From positions 1 to 40,272 of the forward strand of contig CAYRSS010000038.1 of the NCBI GenBank assembly GCA_964426945.1: DNA of 40,272 bases. The letters run 5' to 3'. Positions 17,937 through 26,618 of the stretch are shown piece by piece. A program made the position numbers and the translations under genes. The notes below the pieces were generated by a model. It was not told where the DNA came from. It saw only the letters and a list, made by a program, of their open reading frames with translations, and searched no databases. Source of the DNA: CAYRSS01 sp964426945. Lineage in GTDB: Bacteria; Planctomycetota; Phycisphaerae; UBA1845. Position 1 is the first letter of the stretch. Each line of letters opens with the position of its first letter.

Positions 17937-19150
17937 GGTGCGGCCCCCCGCGGCGCCGCCTCGATGGGCGGGGCGGCCACGGCGCGGGAACTCCGGCGCT
18001 CACGCACCACGCGCTCATAGACCGGCACCATCTCCGCGGCATGTCGGGCCATGCCGGTGGTGTCGGAAGCGGCCCGGGCTGCGGCCCCCATCGCCGCCCG
18101 GATCGAAGGATCGAGCAGGCGCCCGATCCGGTCCGCCAGGCCCTGCACATCCGCGGGGTCGTCGAGCACGAAGCCGCTCACCCCGTCGGCGATTTTCTCG
18201 GCGGAGCCGTCCCATCGCGTCGTGATGCAGGGCAGGCCGGCGGCCATCCCCTCAAGGACGACGCGGCTGCACGGGTCGTAGTAGGTCGGATGCACGACGA
18301 CGTCCGCGGCGTGGCGCAGCATCGTCACTCGGTCGCTGGGGCCGACGAAGGTGAGCGCGTCGGCCAGTCCCAACCGCTCAGCCCGGCGGTACCACACGGG
18401 GGTCGCGCCGCGACCCACCACCAGCGACCGCACCGGCCGACCGCGGTGCCGCAGCAGCGCGAGCGCCTCCAGCCAACGGGCCACACCCTTGAGCCGGAAG
18501 TTATGCGCCACGGTGAGGGCAAGCAGTTCGTCATCGCCGATGCCGAACTCTCGACGGACGCTCGCACGGTTCTCGGCGCGACGGCGCGGCGGCGTCGGAT
18601 CGGGGTCCACGCCGTTGAAGATGGTGACGATTCGCGAGGCGGGCAGCGCGTAGTGCCGCGCCAACTGGCGGGCGACGTAGTCCGAAATCGCCACGACGAT
18701 CGGCCCCGCCGGGTCGAGCATCATCGTGCGCTCGCTGCGGAGCATGTACCGCTGCTTGAGGTTGAGGACGTTGACGAATCGCTTGATCGACCGCGATACA
18801 GACGTGGTCCGCAGGGCGAGATTGCGTTCGATCGACTCGGCGACAGTACCTCCGCGGGGCTGGTAGATGTCGGCGCCGGGGCAGGGAGAAATGGCGTGGA
18901 CGATGTCAAACGACCGGCCGCGGGCGGCGCGGGCGGCGCGGCGGGCGAAGGTCATGCTCTGGCGCGTTCTCGTCGCCGCGGCGCCGCTGATCGTGCAGAC
19001 TTCGAGTCCGGGCGCGGGAGAGGGTCGGCTGCGCGTGAACAGCGTAACCTCGACGCCGGCATCACGCAGGTGGTGGGCGAACTGCATCGACGAGGTTTCC
19101 GCCCCGCCGCGCCAGGCGTCGAGCCACTCCACTATCAACGCGATCTTCAC
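17933..19150 (-). CDS. Glycosyltransferase family 4 (WaaG-like)
   Basis: 405 residues, GTG start at 19150 with GGAG upstream. It has a GT-B fold: an N-terminal Rossmann domain (KIALIVEWLDAWRGGAET) and a C-terminal domain with HPTYYDPCSRVVLEGMAAGLP, the EX7E-type donor-binding motif. PTYYDPCSRVVLE is the form seen in WaaG/RfaG lipopolysaccharide core glucosyltransferases. Together with the Kdo-kinase-like and heptosyltransferase genes just upstream in the same operon, this supports a role in LPS core sugar addition on the cytoplasmic face of the inner membrane. The exact sugar is not deducible. It starts 25 nt after the kinase stop. Confidence 0.88.
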   Translation of the reverse strand: MKIALIVEWLDAWRGGAETSSMQFAHHLRDAGVEVTLFTRSRPSPAPGLEVCTISGAAATRTRQSMTFARRAARAARGRSFDIVHAISPCPGADIYQPRGGTVAESIERNLALRTTSVSRSIKRFVNVLNLKQRYMLRSERTMMLDPAGPIVVAISDYVARQLARHYALPASRIVTIFNGVDPDPTPPRRRAENRASVRREFGIGDDELLALTVAHNFRLKGVARWLEALALLRHRGRPVRSLVVGRGATPVWYRRAERLGLADALTFVGPSDRVTMLRHAADVVVHPTYYDPCSRVVLEGMAAGLPCITTRWDGSAEKIADGVSGFVLDDPADVQGLADRIGRLLDPSIRAAMGAAARAASDTTGMARHAAEMVPVYERVVRERRSSRAVAAPPIEAAPRGAAP

Positions 19151-19175
19151 GTCGCGCTCCGGTGCGGCGGCCCGC

Positions 19176-20036
19176 TCATCGGCGGCGGGCGTCGTGCCGC
19201 GCGATCCGCCGGGTCTTGCGCTGGACAGCCCGCACGAGCCGACGCGCCGCTGGGTCGAGCTTAGGCAGCCCCAGGTAGCGTTTCAACCACCGCAGTCGAT
19301 CGGCCGCCGAGACGAGCGCCCTCGGCGTCGAGTACTCCAGCGCGGCCAGGTCCTTCACGATCCAGCGTCGCCGGCGCCACCGCGGCCGCAGCACACGATG
19401 CAGATCGATGAGCGTCAGGCCGCGGTCAGCCGACCCCGCCGCCGTGGCGTCGTAGAAGATGTGCGAGAGGTACAGATCGCGATGGACGTACCCGGCGGCA
19501 TGGAATCGTGACACCAGCCCGGCGGTGTCGGTAAGCAGGCATCGTACTTGCGCTCGATCCAGTGCTTGGGGCCGGGCTGCCAGCGCTTCGAGCGATTCGC
19601 CGCGGACGGCCTGCGTCAGCAGTGCGCTGCGCACCTCGCGTGATCGCTCGAAAGCCTCGGCCAGCGCGAGGGGCCGAACGGCCGGGATGCCGTCGGCCGC
19701 GAGACGGGTCATCCACGCCCACTCGACCCCGGCCAGACTGCGGGCTCCGCTGCGGCTGCGTCGCATCTCGCGACGGGCGCCGGCGGGCGGCCGGGTGTAT
19801 CGCTTGAGATACCACGTCTCGCCGCCGGGGCCCGGATCCAGGCGCAGGCGCTCGCGCCAGGCGGCCAGACCTCGCTTGCCCAGCGATTCACCCGCGGCGG
19901 CAAAGAGCGCCTCCGCCGTCGCGAGCCCGCGCGACTGCAGCGCGGCCTCCCAGCCGGGGGTGATGTGGATGGTGCAGTGCCATCCGATGGCACCTTCGGC
20001 TGGCGCGGGCGGCGATGTGCCTGTGGATTGTTTCAT
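19176..20036 (-). CDS. Lipopolysaccharide kinase, InaA/WaaP (Kdo kinase) family
   Basis: 286 residues from the ATG at 20036; the open frame upstream is an overlap with the heptosyltransferase gene and is rejected. It has a protein-kinase-like fold: Lys79 (YLKRY), Glu105 in the alphaC-like helix, catalytic Asp187 in VHRDLYLSHIF, and metal-binding Asp211 in LTLIDLHR. The HRDLYxxH and IDLHR motifs are those of WaaP/InaA/KdkA, which phosphorylate heptose or Kdo of the LPS core using ATP. Its place between a heptosyltransferase and a WaaG-like transferase fits. All key residues are present. Confidence 0.87.
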   Translation of the reverse strand: MKQSTGTSPPAPAEGAIGWHCTIHITPGWEAALQSRGLATAEALFAAAGESLGKRGLAAWRERLRLDPGPGGETWYLKRYTRPPAGARREMRRSRSGARSLAGVEWAWMTRLAADGIPAVRPLALAEAFERSREVRSALLTQAVRGESLEALAARPQALDRAQVRCLLTDTAGLVSRFHAAGYVHRDLYLSHIFYDATAAGSADRGLTLIDLHRVLRPRWRRRRWIVKDLAALEYSTPRALVSAADRLRWLKRYLGLPKLDPAARRLVRAVQRKTRRIARHDARRR

Positions 20037-20083
20037 GGTCCGTCTGCCGGCCACCGCACGCGTGGGCGGTTCGCGTCCGCCCG

Positions 20084-21202
20084 CTACGCCACCGGAGCGC
20101 GCGGCGGCAACAGCGGCAGCCGATCCGCCCCGCCGCCGAGCATCGCCGCGCACGCCTCATACACCATCGCCACGCTCACCCCGGTCATGCACTGGTGATG
20201 ACCCAGCGGGCAGACCTTCTGCTGACACGGTCCGCATTCGACGTCGATGCGCACGATACGCTCGCGGTGCGAGGTCGTGTCGGTCCACTCAGGATGGGTC
20301 GGGCCGAACACCGTGACCACCGGCACATCGAACGCCTTGGCCAGGTGACGCGGACCCGCGTCGTTGCACAGCAGGAGCTTCGCCCGGCGGATCAGCGACT
20401 TCAACTCGCCCAGCGAAAGCCGCGGCTCGTCAAACACGACCCCCGGCCGCCTCATCGCACCCGCGATCGACTGCGCGATGCCCTCTTCACCGGGCCCGCA
20501 GGTCACCACCGGCACGGCGTCGTGGCACTCGGCCAGCAGGTCCGCTGCGGCGGCGAACCGGTCCGGCGCCCAGCACTTCGACGCCCCGAACTTCGCCCCG
20601 GGGCTCAGCACCACGAGCGCGGCGTCCGCGGGCACCCCCTTGGAGGCGAGCTTCACCGCCAGCGACGCATCGCACGCAGGGGTGGTGAACAGCTCCAGCC
20701 GGTCGCCCGGCCGCTTGCAGCCCACGGCCTCGGCCAGGTCGGCGTAATAGTGCACAATCGGATAGGGCGTGAACCGCCGCCCCGCGCGGTTGCGGCAGGG
20801 CACGCGGTCAGTCAGGAACCAGCCGCGCCCGTCGCGGTGAAAGCCGACGCGGCGCTTCGCCCCGGCCTGCCACGCGGTCATCGCCGAGCGGAACGAATTC
20901 GGCAGCAACACGGCCAGGTCGAACGCCCGCTCGCGGAGGCCGCGCACCATCTCGCGCCAGGCTGCATGCCACGGCCGACGCTGATCCCGCGGCGGCAGCG
21001 ATACGACCTCGTCCATCCAGTCGCCGCCATCGACGAGATCGCGCAGGTTCGCCTCGCCCAGAAACGTAACGCGCGCGGCGCTGAACCGCTCGCGGATCGC
21101 GCGCAGCGCCGGCGTGGCCATGACGAAGTCCCCCACCCAGGTGGGCAGGACGACGAGGACACGCTGCGGGGAGAATGCGGCGCCACGAAGGTCCGGCTTC
21201 AC
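20084..21202 (-). CDS. waaF: ADP-heptose:LPS heptosyltransferase (WaaF-like, GT9)
   Basis: 372 residues, GTG start at 21202. GT9 family: N-terminal VLVVLPTWVGDFVMATPALRA is the WaaC/WaaF/WaaQ phosphate-binding start; the C-terminal half has NDAGPRHLAKAFDVPVVTVFGPTHPEWTD and the Cys-rich CGPCQQKVCPLGHHQC segment of heptosyltransferase II proteins. It adds L-glycero-D-manno-heptose to the inner core of LPS in the cytoplasm. It is the first gene of the operon that continues to plsY. A TATACT box lies 7 nt before the GTG with no ribosome site between, so the mRNA may be nearly leaderless. Confidence 0.88.
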   Translation of the reverse strand: MKPDLRGAAFSPQRVLVVLPTWVGDFVMATPALRAIRERFSAARVTFLGEANLRDLVDGGDWMDEVVSLPPRDQRRPWHAAWREMVRGLRERAFDLAVLLPNSFRSAMTAWQAGAKRRVGFHRDGRGWFLTDRVPCRNRAGRRFTPYPIVHYYADLAEAVGCKRPGDRLELFTTPACDASLAVKLASKGVPADAALVVLSPGAKFGASKCWAPDRFAAAADLLAECHDAVPVVTCGPGEEGIAQSIAGAMRRPGVVFDEPRLSLGELKSLIRRAKLLLCNDAGPRHLAKAFDVPVVTVFGPTHPEWTDTTSHRERIVRIDVECGPCQQKVCPLGHHQCMTGVSVAMVYEACAAMLGGGADRLPLLPPRAPVA

Positions 21203-21209
21203 AGGGGGG

Positions 21210-21215
21210 AGTATA
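21210..21215 (-). promoter_or_regulatory. TATACT -10 box just upstream of the heptosyltransferase start
   Basis: Minus-strand TATACT ends 7 nt before the GTG at 21202. No good -35 sits at 16-18 nt. If used, transcription would begin at or next to the start codon, giving a leaderless message. Position and sequence are seen; the role is inferred. Confidence 0.35.
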
Positions 21216-21264
21216 CCGCGCGGCGCGCCCCGACGGCAGGCGGTGGTGGTTTCGGGCTGACCCC

Positions 21265-22149
21265 CTAATCCCCCGCCAGCCGGCGCGGCGTAGCCAGTTG
21301 CTTGCGGGCGGCGTCGGCGGCGCTGCGCAGCAGCATCGCCACCGTCACCGGCCCCACCCCGCCGGGGACGGGGGTGATCACCGCGCAGCGATCCGCTACT
21401 TCGTCGAACAGCACGTCGCCCACGATCCGCTTGGTGCCATTCGCCGCGGGCACGCTGTTGATGCCCACGTCGATGACGATGGCCCCGCTTCGCACATGGT
21501 CTTTCCCGATCAGTCCGGGTTTGCCGACGGCGCAGATCAGCAGGTCGGCCTGGCGCGTGTGCGCCGCCAGGTCGCGCGTGGCGATGTGGCAGCAGGTCAC
21601 CGTGGCCATCTTGTGCAGAAGAAAGAGCGAGATCGGTTTGCCCGCGACGTTGCCCTGCCCCACCACCACCGCGTTCATTCCCCGCGGGTCGCAGCCGACC
21701 TCGCGCAGGATCTCCATTACCGCCAGCGCCGTGCAGGGCGCGTTGATCGGGCTGTCGTAGAACAGCAGGCCGATGTTGGACGGGTTGACACCCTCCACAT
21801 CCTTGTACGGGTCGATGTAGTACTGCATCGCCGGCGCGTCGATGTGCGGCGGCAGCGGCAGGTTCAGGAGGATGCCGGTGACGCCGGGATCGTTGTTGAG
21901 CCGGCGGATCGCGTCGCGGACGGCGTCGTTGTCCACGCCGGCGGGCAGGGTGTGCAGGCGATACTCGATGCCCACCTCCTCACAGCGCGAACGCTGCGAG
22001 CGGGCGTAGATCTCGCCGGCGCCGGCGTCGCCGATCAGCAGCGCGTCGAGGCAGACGCGGCTCCCCTGCGCGGCCAACTCGGCCACCGCGGTTCGCGCTT
22101 CCTGCTTGATCCGGGCGGCCACCGCCCTGCCGTCTACGATGATGGGCAT
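21265..22149 (-). CDS. folD: FolD-like methylenetetrahydrofolate dehydrogenase with altered catalytic residues
   Basis: 294 residues, normal FolD length. The fold is clear: IIVDGRAVAARIK start, VVVGQGNVAGKPIS for NADP/NAD binding, ICAVGKPGLI, GAIVIDVGIN, and the terminal ITPVPGGVGPVTVAMLL signature. Compared with E. coli FolD, Tyr50 is kept (Tyr48 here), but Lys54 is Gln52 (IYARSQRS), Gln98 is Asn96 (LLNLPLP) and Asp121 is Glu119 (KDVEG). In characterised enzymes the Lys is needed for cyclohydrolase activity. The protein may therefore be a monofunctional dehydrogenase or use another substrate. Symbol given for homology, not proven function. Its ATG is at 22149, 48 nt downstream of the M48 protease stop. 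Confidence 0.88.
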   Translation of the reverse strand: MPIIVDGRAVAARIKQEARTAVAELAAQGSRVCLDALLIGDAGAGEIYARSQRSRCEEVGIEYRLHTLPAGVDNDAVRDAIRRLNNDPGVTGILLNLPLPPHIDAPAMQYYIDPYKDVEGVNPSNIGLLFYDSPINAPCTALAVMEILREVGCDPRGMNAVVVGQGNVAGKPISLFLLHKMATVTCCHIATRDLAAHTRQADLLICAVGKPGLIGKDHVRSGAIVIDVGINSVPAANGTKRIVGDVLFDEVADRCAVITPVPGGVGPVTVAMLLRSAADAARKQLATPRRLAGD

Positions 22150-22197
22150 GTCTGCCTCCGCGCCGCACGGGGCGGACGCTTCGTCGCCGCCGCCGTC

Positions 22198-23766
22198 TCA
22201 GCCCTTCGTAAGCACGGGCAGATAGGTGGTCAAGTACCCCAGCGCCGCCGCGGCGCCGATCACGCTCACCGCCAGCAGACCGGCCTTGATGCGGAAGATC
22301 ACGCGTTCGAAGCGGGCGACCTCGGCAGGATCCCCCGCCAGGCGGGCGAGGTGGCCGATCCGGCTCTCGATGGACGAGTGACGCCAGCTTCGCTCGTCGT
22401 GGGGAATGCCGTTGAGCACCGCCACCCGATCGAGCGCCGAGGCGAAAACCGCCGCCCCCGAAGCACAGACACGGCCGTGTCCGCCGATCCTTCGGTCGTC
22501 TGCCTCAGCCTGCGGGGGCGAATTCGCGGTGTCGAGGTGTACGCTGCACGGGACCGCACACGCGGCGGCCGGTGGGGCCACGCACATCGCCCCGAACAGG
22601 TCGGCCTGCCGCTCGAACCGGCGGGATATCCACCCGAACCCCAGCGCCCAGAAGACGACGGTCGCCGCCACGGCGAGCGCCTGGGCACCGAAGAACCCCG
22701 CCTGTCCGTCGGCCATCAGGGCGCTCGAACCGCCGAGGCGGAGGGTCAGTTCCATGATTCCGGTCGCGACCAACCACCCGACGAAGGCGAAGAGCAGGAA
22801 GTGCTGGATGTGGCGATGGCGTACGTGACCCGCCTCGTGGCCGAACACGCCTTCGACCTGTTCGGGGGTCATCGTCGCCAGCAGCCCGTCGGAGAGCAGC
22901 ACGTAGCGGACGCGCGGCAGGATTCCCATCACCGCCGCGTTCACCACCCTGCCGTCGCTGCGCCACACCAGGAGGTCGCGGCAGCGCAGGCCGATCCGTC
23001 GGCACATCACCTCCAGCCGGTCGCGCAGCGGACCTTGCGGCAGCGGGTGCGTGTGCCAGATCCGCCGCAGCAGGATCGGCGCGACCGCGAACACCAGGCA
23101 CGCCGCGGTGCCGAGCACCGCCTCCACCGCCCACACGACCCCCATCGCCCGCTGCAGTTGCCGCTCGTAGCCGTCGGCCACGTTGTACACGAACAGGATC
23201 ATCACCAGCGGCGCCGCCACGATGAGCAGGTGGTGACGGATGTTGAAGTCGAGGTAGGCGCCGAGCCGCCAGTTGCGCCCGTCTCGGCCGACCTCGGCCC
23301 GGAGCTCCCGCTCCAGCGGGTAGGCAGCGATCCAGATGCCGATGACCCCCGCGATCAGCGGCGCCATGATGACCAGATCAGCCAGGATCTGAAGCCACAT
23401 GCCGGGGGGACCGGTGAGACGCAGCCACTCCGCCCACGGCGTCATGAATAGGGCCGCGGCGAAGCCGCCCATCAGCAGGAACCGCAGGACGAGGGTCACG
23501 ACGTGAAGGCTGTGCTGGGCGTCGTGCAGGTCGACCACCCCCGCCGCCAGCCGCCGCCGGACGCGACCCAGCAGCACCCAGGCTGCAGCGGTCGCCAGGA
23601 ATGGCAGCAGCACGACACCCGCGATCACCCAGCCGGGCCGATCCGCCCCCCAGCGGAGCCAGGCGCTACCGGGCTCCCGGCGCCAGAAGAGCAACGCGAA
23701 CACCAGGATTGTGTATAAGTGCATGAGGAATAGAAACTTAGTGTCCAGCCAGCCCCGCCCGACCAT
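22198..23766 (-). CDS. Membrane-embedded M48-family zinc metalloprotease (Ste24/HtpX-like)
   Basis: About 522 residues from the ATG at 23766; a GTG at 23793 would add nine residues but lies at the predicted transcription start. There are several N-terminal membrane helices (five or more hydrophobic segments before residue 240). A catalytic region has the zinc motif GHEAGH (about 309-314), preceded by YVLLSDGLLATMTPEQVEGV, and the third ligand lies in the RFERQADLFGA segment. A C-terminal hydrophobic helix follows. The M48 family cleaves membrane proteins or prenylated peptides; the substrate here is unknown. It is longer than HtpX (about 290) and near Ste24 (about 430-480). It precedes folD with a 48-nt gap. 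Confidence 0.85.
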   Translation of the reverse strand: MVGRGWLDTKFLFLMHLYTILVFALLFWRREPGSAWLRWGADRPGWVIAGVVLLPFLATAAAWVLLGRVRRRLAAGVVDLHDAQHSLHVVTLVLRFLLMGGFAAALFMTPWAEWLRLTGPPGMWLQILADLVIMAPLIAGVIGIWIAAYPLERELRAEVGRDGRNWRLGAYLDFNIRHHLLIVAAPLVMILFVYNVADGYERQLQRAMGVVWAVEAVLGTAACLVFAVAPILLRRIWHTHPLPQGPLRDRLEVMCRRIGLRCRDLLVWRSDGRVVNAAVMGILPRVRYVLLSDGLLATMTPEQVEGVFGHEAGHVRHRHIQHFLLFAFVGWLVATGIMELTLRLGGSSALMADGQAGFFGAQALAVAATVVFWALGFGWISRRFERQADLFGAMCVAPPAAACAVPCSVHLDTANSPPQAEADDRRIGGHGRVCASGAAVFASALDRVAVLNGIPHDERSWRHSSIESRIGHLARLAGDPAEVARFERVIFRIKAGLLAVSVIGAAAALGYLTTYLPVLTKG

Positions 23767-23805
23767 TGCCTCGCGCAACAGGCGGCGGTACACTGGGCCC
23801 CGCCT

Positions 23806-23833
23806 ATTCTAGTCGGACAGGTTGGCCTGACGA
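23806..23833 (-). promoter_or_regulatory. Candidate promoter of the M48 protease gene
   Basis: Minus-strand TCGTCA (23828-23833), 16-nt spacer, TAGAAT (23806-23811). The start site would lie near 23799, which favours translation from the ATG at 23766 over the GTG at 23793. The -35 matches four of six positions. Confidence 0.35.
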
Positions 23834-23940
23834 CATGCGTAGTTGGGGCGAGGCCGATCGGCCGGGCTCCTGGCCCGGGCCGGCGGACGCGTCGTCCGGC
23901 CTGACGGACACATACCGCTGGTTTACAGGGAGTGATTTCG

Positions 23941-24825
23941 ATGATGCGCAACCGTCTCTGGATCCTGGCCGCTGCCGCGATGATGGCGGCGTGCTTCGCG
24001 TCGAGCCCCGCGCGGGCGCAGAACGACGAGGCCGCCCCGAAGAAGGACGACGCCGCTGCGGCCCCGGCCGAAGGCGAAAAGCAGGGTGAGCGCCGTCGCT
24101 CCCGCGCCGAGCGCACGCCGCGCGAAATGCTCGCCGCCGTGCACAAGCTGCACGAAACCCTAAAGAAGGAACTGGTGCTCACCGAGTCGATGCAGAAGGA
24201 GATCGACGAGCTCTTCAAGGGCTACGTCGAGCAGTTCCGCGAGGTCGAAGGCGACGAAGCCGAGAAGCAGGAGCAGGCTCGCCGCGAGCGGCTCGATGCG
24301 ATTCGTGATGAACTTCGCGCGGCGCGCGAGGCCGGCGACCAGGACAAGCTCCGTGCCCTGCGCACGGAGATGGTCGATCTGCGCCGCCAGCTCTACCAGC
24401 CCAAGCCCTTCGAAGAGGCGGCGCGCCTTGTGGAAGAGGTCGCGGGCAAGCTCGAGGGCGAGCAGCGCAGCAAGTTCCAGAAGATGGCGCAGCGGCTCGG
24501 CGTGGCTCCGCCGGCGAACCGTCGCGGTCCGCTGGCCGATGTGACGCTCATCCTCCGCGATCCTGACATCGGCATCACGCCCGAGCAGAACGCGGAGATC
24601 CGCCGCATCATCCGCGAAATCATGACGGAGAACCGGGAACTCGGCCGTGACGAGGCCGGCCGCGAGGAACTCGGCAAGCGGATCGAAGCGGCCGTGCTCA
24701 AGGAGCTCACGCCCGCGCAGGCGGCCAAGTATCGCGAGAAGAAGGCCCAGGCCCAGGAAGCCCAGAACGACGCCGGCGGTCGCCTCGACGCCCGCGCCGG
24801 CAAACGCAACCGAGATAAGGAATAA
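23941..24825 (+). CDS. Exported charged helical protein of unknown function
   Basis: 294 residues from the ATG at 23941, which has AGGGAG eight nt upstream; a GTG at 23932 is less likely. A signal peptide (MRNRLWILAAAAMMAACFASSPARA) is followed by a very charged, largely alpha-helical region likely to form coiled coils (for example EAEKQEQARRERLDAIRDEL). Two copies of a TPEQ/TPAQ helix motif occur, GITPEQNAEIRRIIREI and ELTPAQAAKYREKK. These LTPxQ motifs recall Spy/CpxP-like periplasmic helical proteins and similar planctomycete proteins, but I do not assign a function. It is followed by a strong terminator and so is probably monocistronic. Confidence 0.8.
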   Translation: MMRNRLWILAAAAMMAACFASSPARAQNDEAAPKKDDAAAAPAEGEKQGERRRSRAERTPREMLAAVHKLHETLKKELVLTESMQKEIDELFKGYVEQFREVEGDEAEKQEQARRERLDAIRDELRAAREAGDQDKLRALRTEMVDLRRQLYQPKPFEEAARLVEEVAGKLEGEQRSKFQKMAQRLGVAPPANRRGPLADVTLILRDPDIGITPEQNAEIRRIIREIMTENRELGRDEAGREELGKRIEAAVLKELTPAQAAKYREKKAQAQEAQNDAGGRLDARAGKRNRDKE

Positions 24826-24858
24826 CCCCGCGAAACGGGGCTGTCCGCCTGATGTGTC

Positions 24859-24890
24859 GGGCACGGGCCTCTCGCCCGTGCCCTTTTTTT
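24859..24890 (+). terminator. Rho-independent terminator
   Basis: Perfect 10-bp stem GGGCACGGGC (24859-24868) and GCCCGTGCCC (24874-24883) with loop CTCTC, followed by seven T (24884-24890). It ends the transcript of the helical exported protein. A smaller hairpin CCCCG/CGGGG (24826-24840) starts right after that gene's stop. Confidence 0.92.
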
Positions 24891-24915
24891 CACCGGCAAC
24901 CCGCCGCCGCACGAC

Positions 24916-25941
24916 ATGACCACCACCATCCTCGGCATCGAGACCTCATGCGACGAGACGGCCGCGGCCGTGGTGGTCGATGGCGTTGACGTCCGCAGCA
25001 ACGTCGTTGCCTCACAGGTCGATTTTCATCGACGCTTCGGCGGCGTGGTGCCGGAAATCGCGTCGCGGGCGCACATTGAGCGCCTGGACACGGTCCTCGC
25101 CGAGGCGATGGAGCGAGCCGCCTGCAGCGCGGACGACATTGACGCGATCGCCGTCACCAACCGGCCGGGCCTTGTCGGGGCGCTGCTGATCGGCGTCACT
25201 GCGGCCAAGACGCTGAGCTGGCGCTGGGGCAAGCCGCTGGTCGCCGTGGATCATATTGCCGCGCATGCGTACAGCCCGGCGATCGGCCTGTCCGCCCCAC
25301 CGTGGCCGGCGGTCGCGCTGATCGCCTCGGGCGGGCACACGTCGCTCTACCACGTCCGCGACGCCGACCATGTCGAGAAAATCGGCGCAACGATCGATGA
25401 CGCCGCGGGCGAGGCGTTCGACAAGGTGGCCACGATCCTCAACCTGCCCTACCCCGGCGGGCCGGAAATCGAAAAGCTCGCCCGCGAGGGCAACCCGCGT
25501 GCGGCGTCGTTCCCGCGCACGCTGTTCGACCGCGACTCGCTCGATTTCTCCTTCTCGGGGATCAAGACCGCCGTGCTCTATCACGTACACGGCAACGGCC
25601 GCACTTCGGGGGGGCTGGAGCGGCTGACCCGCAGCGAGCTGGCCGACATCGCCGCGAGCTTTCAGCAGGCCGTCATCGATGTGCTTATCACCAAGTCGCT
25701 GCGTGCGGCGGCGCAGACCGGCTGTCGCACCGTCGTCCTCGGCGGCGGCGTCGCGGCCAACGGCACGCTGCGTCAGGCCCTGGCCGACGCCTGTGCCGCC
25801 GAGGGGCTCACCTTCCATGCGGCCAACCGGGCCTACTGCACCGACAACGCGGCGATGATCGCCGGCCTGGGATTCCACCTGCTGCGGCGCGGCGAACTGG
25901 CCGCGCTGGATGTCGATGCCTATCCCACCGGGCGGGCATAG
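24916..25941 (+). CDS. tsaD: tRNA N6-adenosine threonylcarbamoyltransferase TsaD
   Basis: 341 residues, full length. TsaD transfers the threonylcarbamoyl group to A37 of tRNAs that read ANN codons, working with TsaB and TsaE in the cytoplasm. Motifs are GIETSCDETAAAVV, the metal ligands His113 and His117 in VDHIAAHAYS, the ASGGHTSLY loop, DDAAGEAFDKVA, PYPGGPEIEKLA, FSFSGIKTAVL, GGGVAANGTLR and the last Asp ligand in YCTDNAAMIAGLG. The ATG at 24916 begins 26 nt after the terminator of the previous gene. The rest of the complex is not adjacent; tsaE is 5 kb away at 31168. Confidence 0.97.
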   Translation: MTTTILGIETSCDETAAAVVVDGVDVRSNVVASQVDFHRRFGGVVPEIASRAHIERLDTVLAEAMERAACSADDIDAIAVTNRPGLVGALLIGVTAAKTLSWRWGKPLVAVDHIAAHAYSPAIGLSAPPWPAVALIASGGHTSLYHVRDADHVEKIGATIDDAAGEAFDKVATILNLPYPGGPEIEKLAREGNPRAASFPRTLFDRDSLDFSFSGIKTAVLYHVHGNGRTSGGLERLTRSELADIAASFQQAVIDVLITKSLRAAAQTGCRTVVLGGGVAANGTLRQALADACAAEGLTFHAANRAYCTDNAAMIAGLGFHLLRRGELAALDVDAYPTGRA

Positions 25942-25961
25942 CGAAGTCGGCGCGCCGCGCG

Positions 25962-26618
25962 TTATGAATGCGGGCCGCCGCCTCGGACCAGCCCGGCGAT
26001 TTCCCTGGCCATCACAATCAGCGCCCGGCCGCGGTGGCTGATGCGGTTTTTTTGTGCCGGGGGCATTTCCGCGGTGGTCAAGCCAAACTCGGGCATGAAG
26101 AAGTGCGGGTCGTAGCCGAAGCCGTTTTGGCCGCGGGCGTCGTCGATGATGACGCCTTCCACCACGCCGCGGGCCTCGGCGATAATGCGGCGGCCGTCGC
26201 TGAGCGCCAGAGCGCACCGGAATCGCGCCGTGCGACGCTCCGGGGGCACATCGCGGAGTTCTGCGAGGAGGCGGGCGTTGTTGGCGGCGTCGCGATCCTC
26301 GCGCGGGGGGGCCTGCGAATCGGCGTAGCGGGCCGACCGCACGCCCGGCGCCCCGCCCAGCGCGTCCACCTCCAGCCCGGAATCATCCGCCAGGGACCAA
26401 ACGCCCGACAAGCGGGCGTAGTGCTCCGCCTTGAGCCGGGCGTTGGCTTCAAAAGTGTCGCCGTCCTCGGCCGGCTCCGCCATCGCGGGGAACTCATCGA
26501 GCGTGAGGAGTTTCACGGGCAGGTCGGCCAGCACCGCGGCCACTTCGCGCAGCTTTCCGCGATTGGTCGTCGCCAGCAGGATCGTCCGAGCCGCCGGTAT
26601 CGGATCAACTGGGGTCAA
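25962..26618 (-). CDS. rdgB: XTP/dITP diphosphatase RdgB (HAM1 family)
   Basis: 218 residues, starting at a TTG at 26618 that lies inside the last codons of the upstream lipoprotein gene (14-nt overlap). No ATG or GTG is available before the conserved ILLATTNRGKLREV. RdgB hydrolyses deaminated purine triphosphates to monophosphates, keeping them out of DNA and RNA. Motifs are TTNRGK (substrate and metal site), DTFEANARLKAEHY, LADDSGLEVDALGGAPGVRSARY and GFGYDPHFFMPE, then SHRGRAL near the end. It forms one unit with rph and the lipoprotein gene; rph and rdgB are often neighbours in bacteria. It converges on tsaD with 20 nt between stops. Confidence 0.94.
   Translation of the reverse strand: MTPVDPIPAARTILLATTNRGKLREVAAVLADLPVKLLTLDEFPAMAEPAEDGDTFEANARLKAEHYARLSGVWSLADDSGLEVDALGGAPGVRSARYADSQAPPREDRDAANNARLLAELRDVPPERRTARFRCALALSDGRRIIAEARGVVEGVIIDDARGQNGFGYDPHFFMPEFGLTTAEMPPAQKNRISHRGRALIVMAREIAGLVRGGGPHS

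Noticed and set aside
21175..23451. Plus-strand 758-residue open frame opposite folD and the M48 gene
   Set aside because: It is a GC-rich antisense shadow: Arg/His/Gln-rich and without domains, while both opposite-strand genes carry full family motifs.
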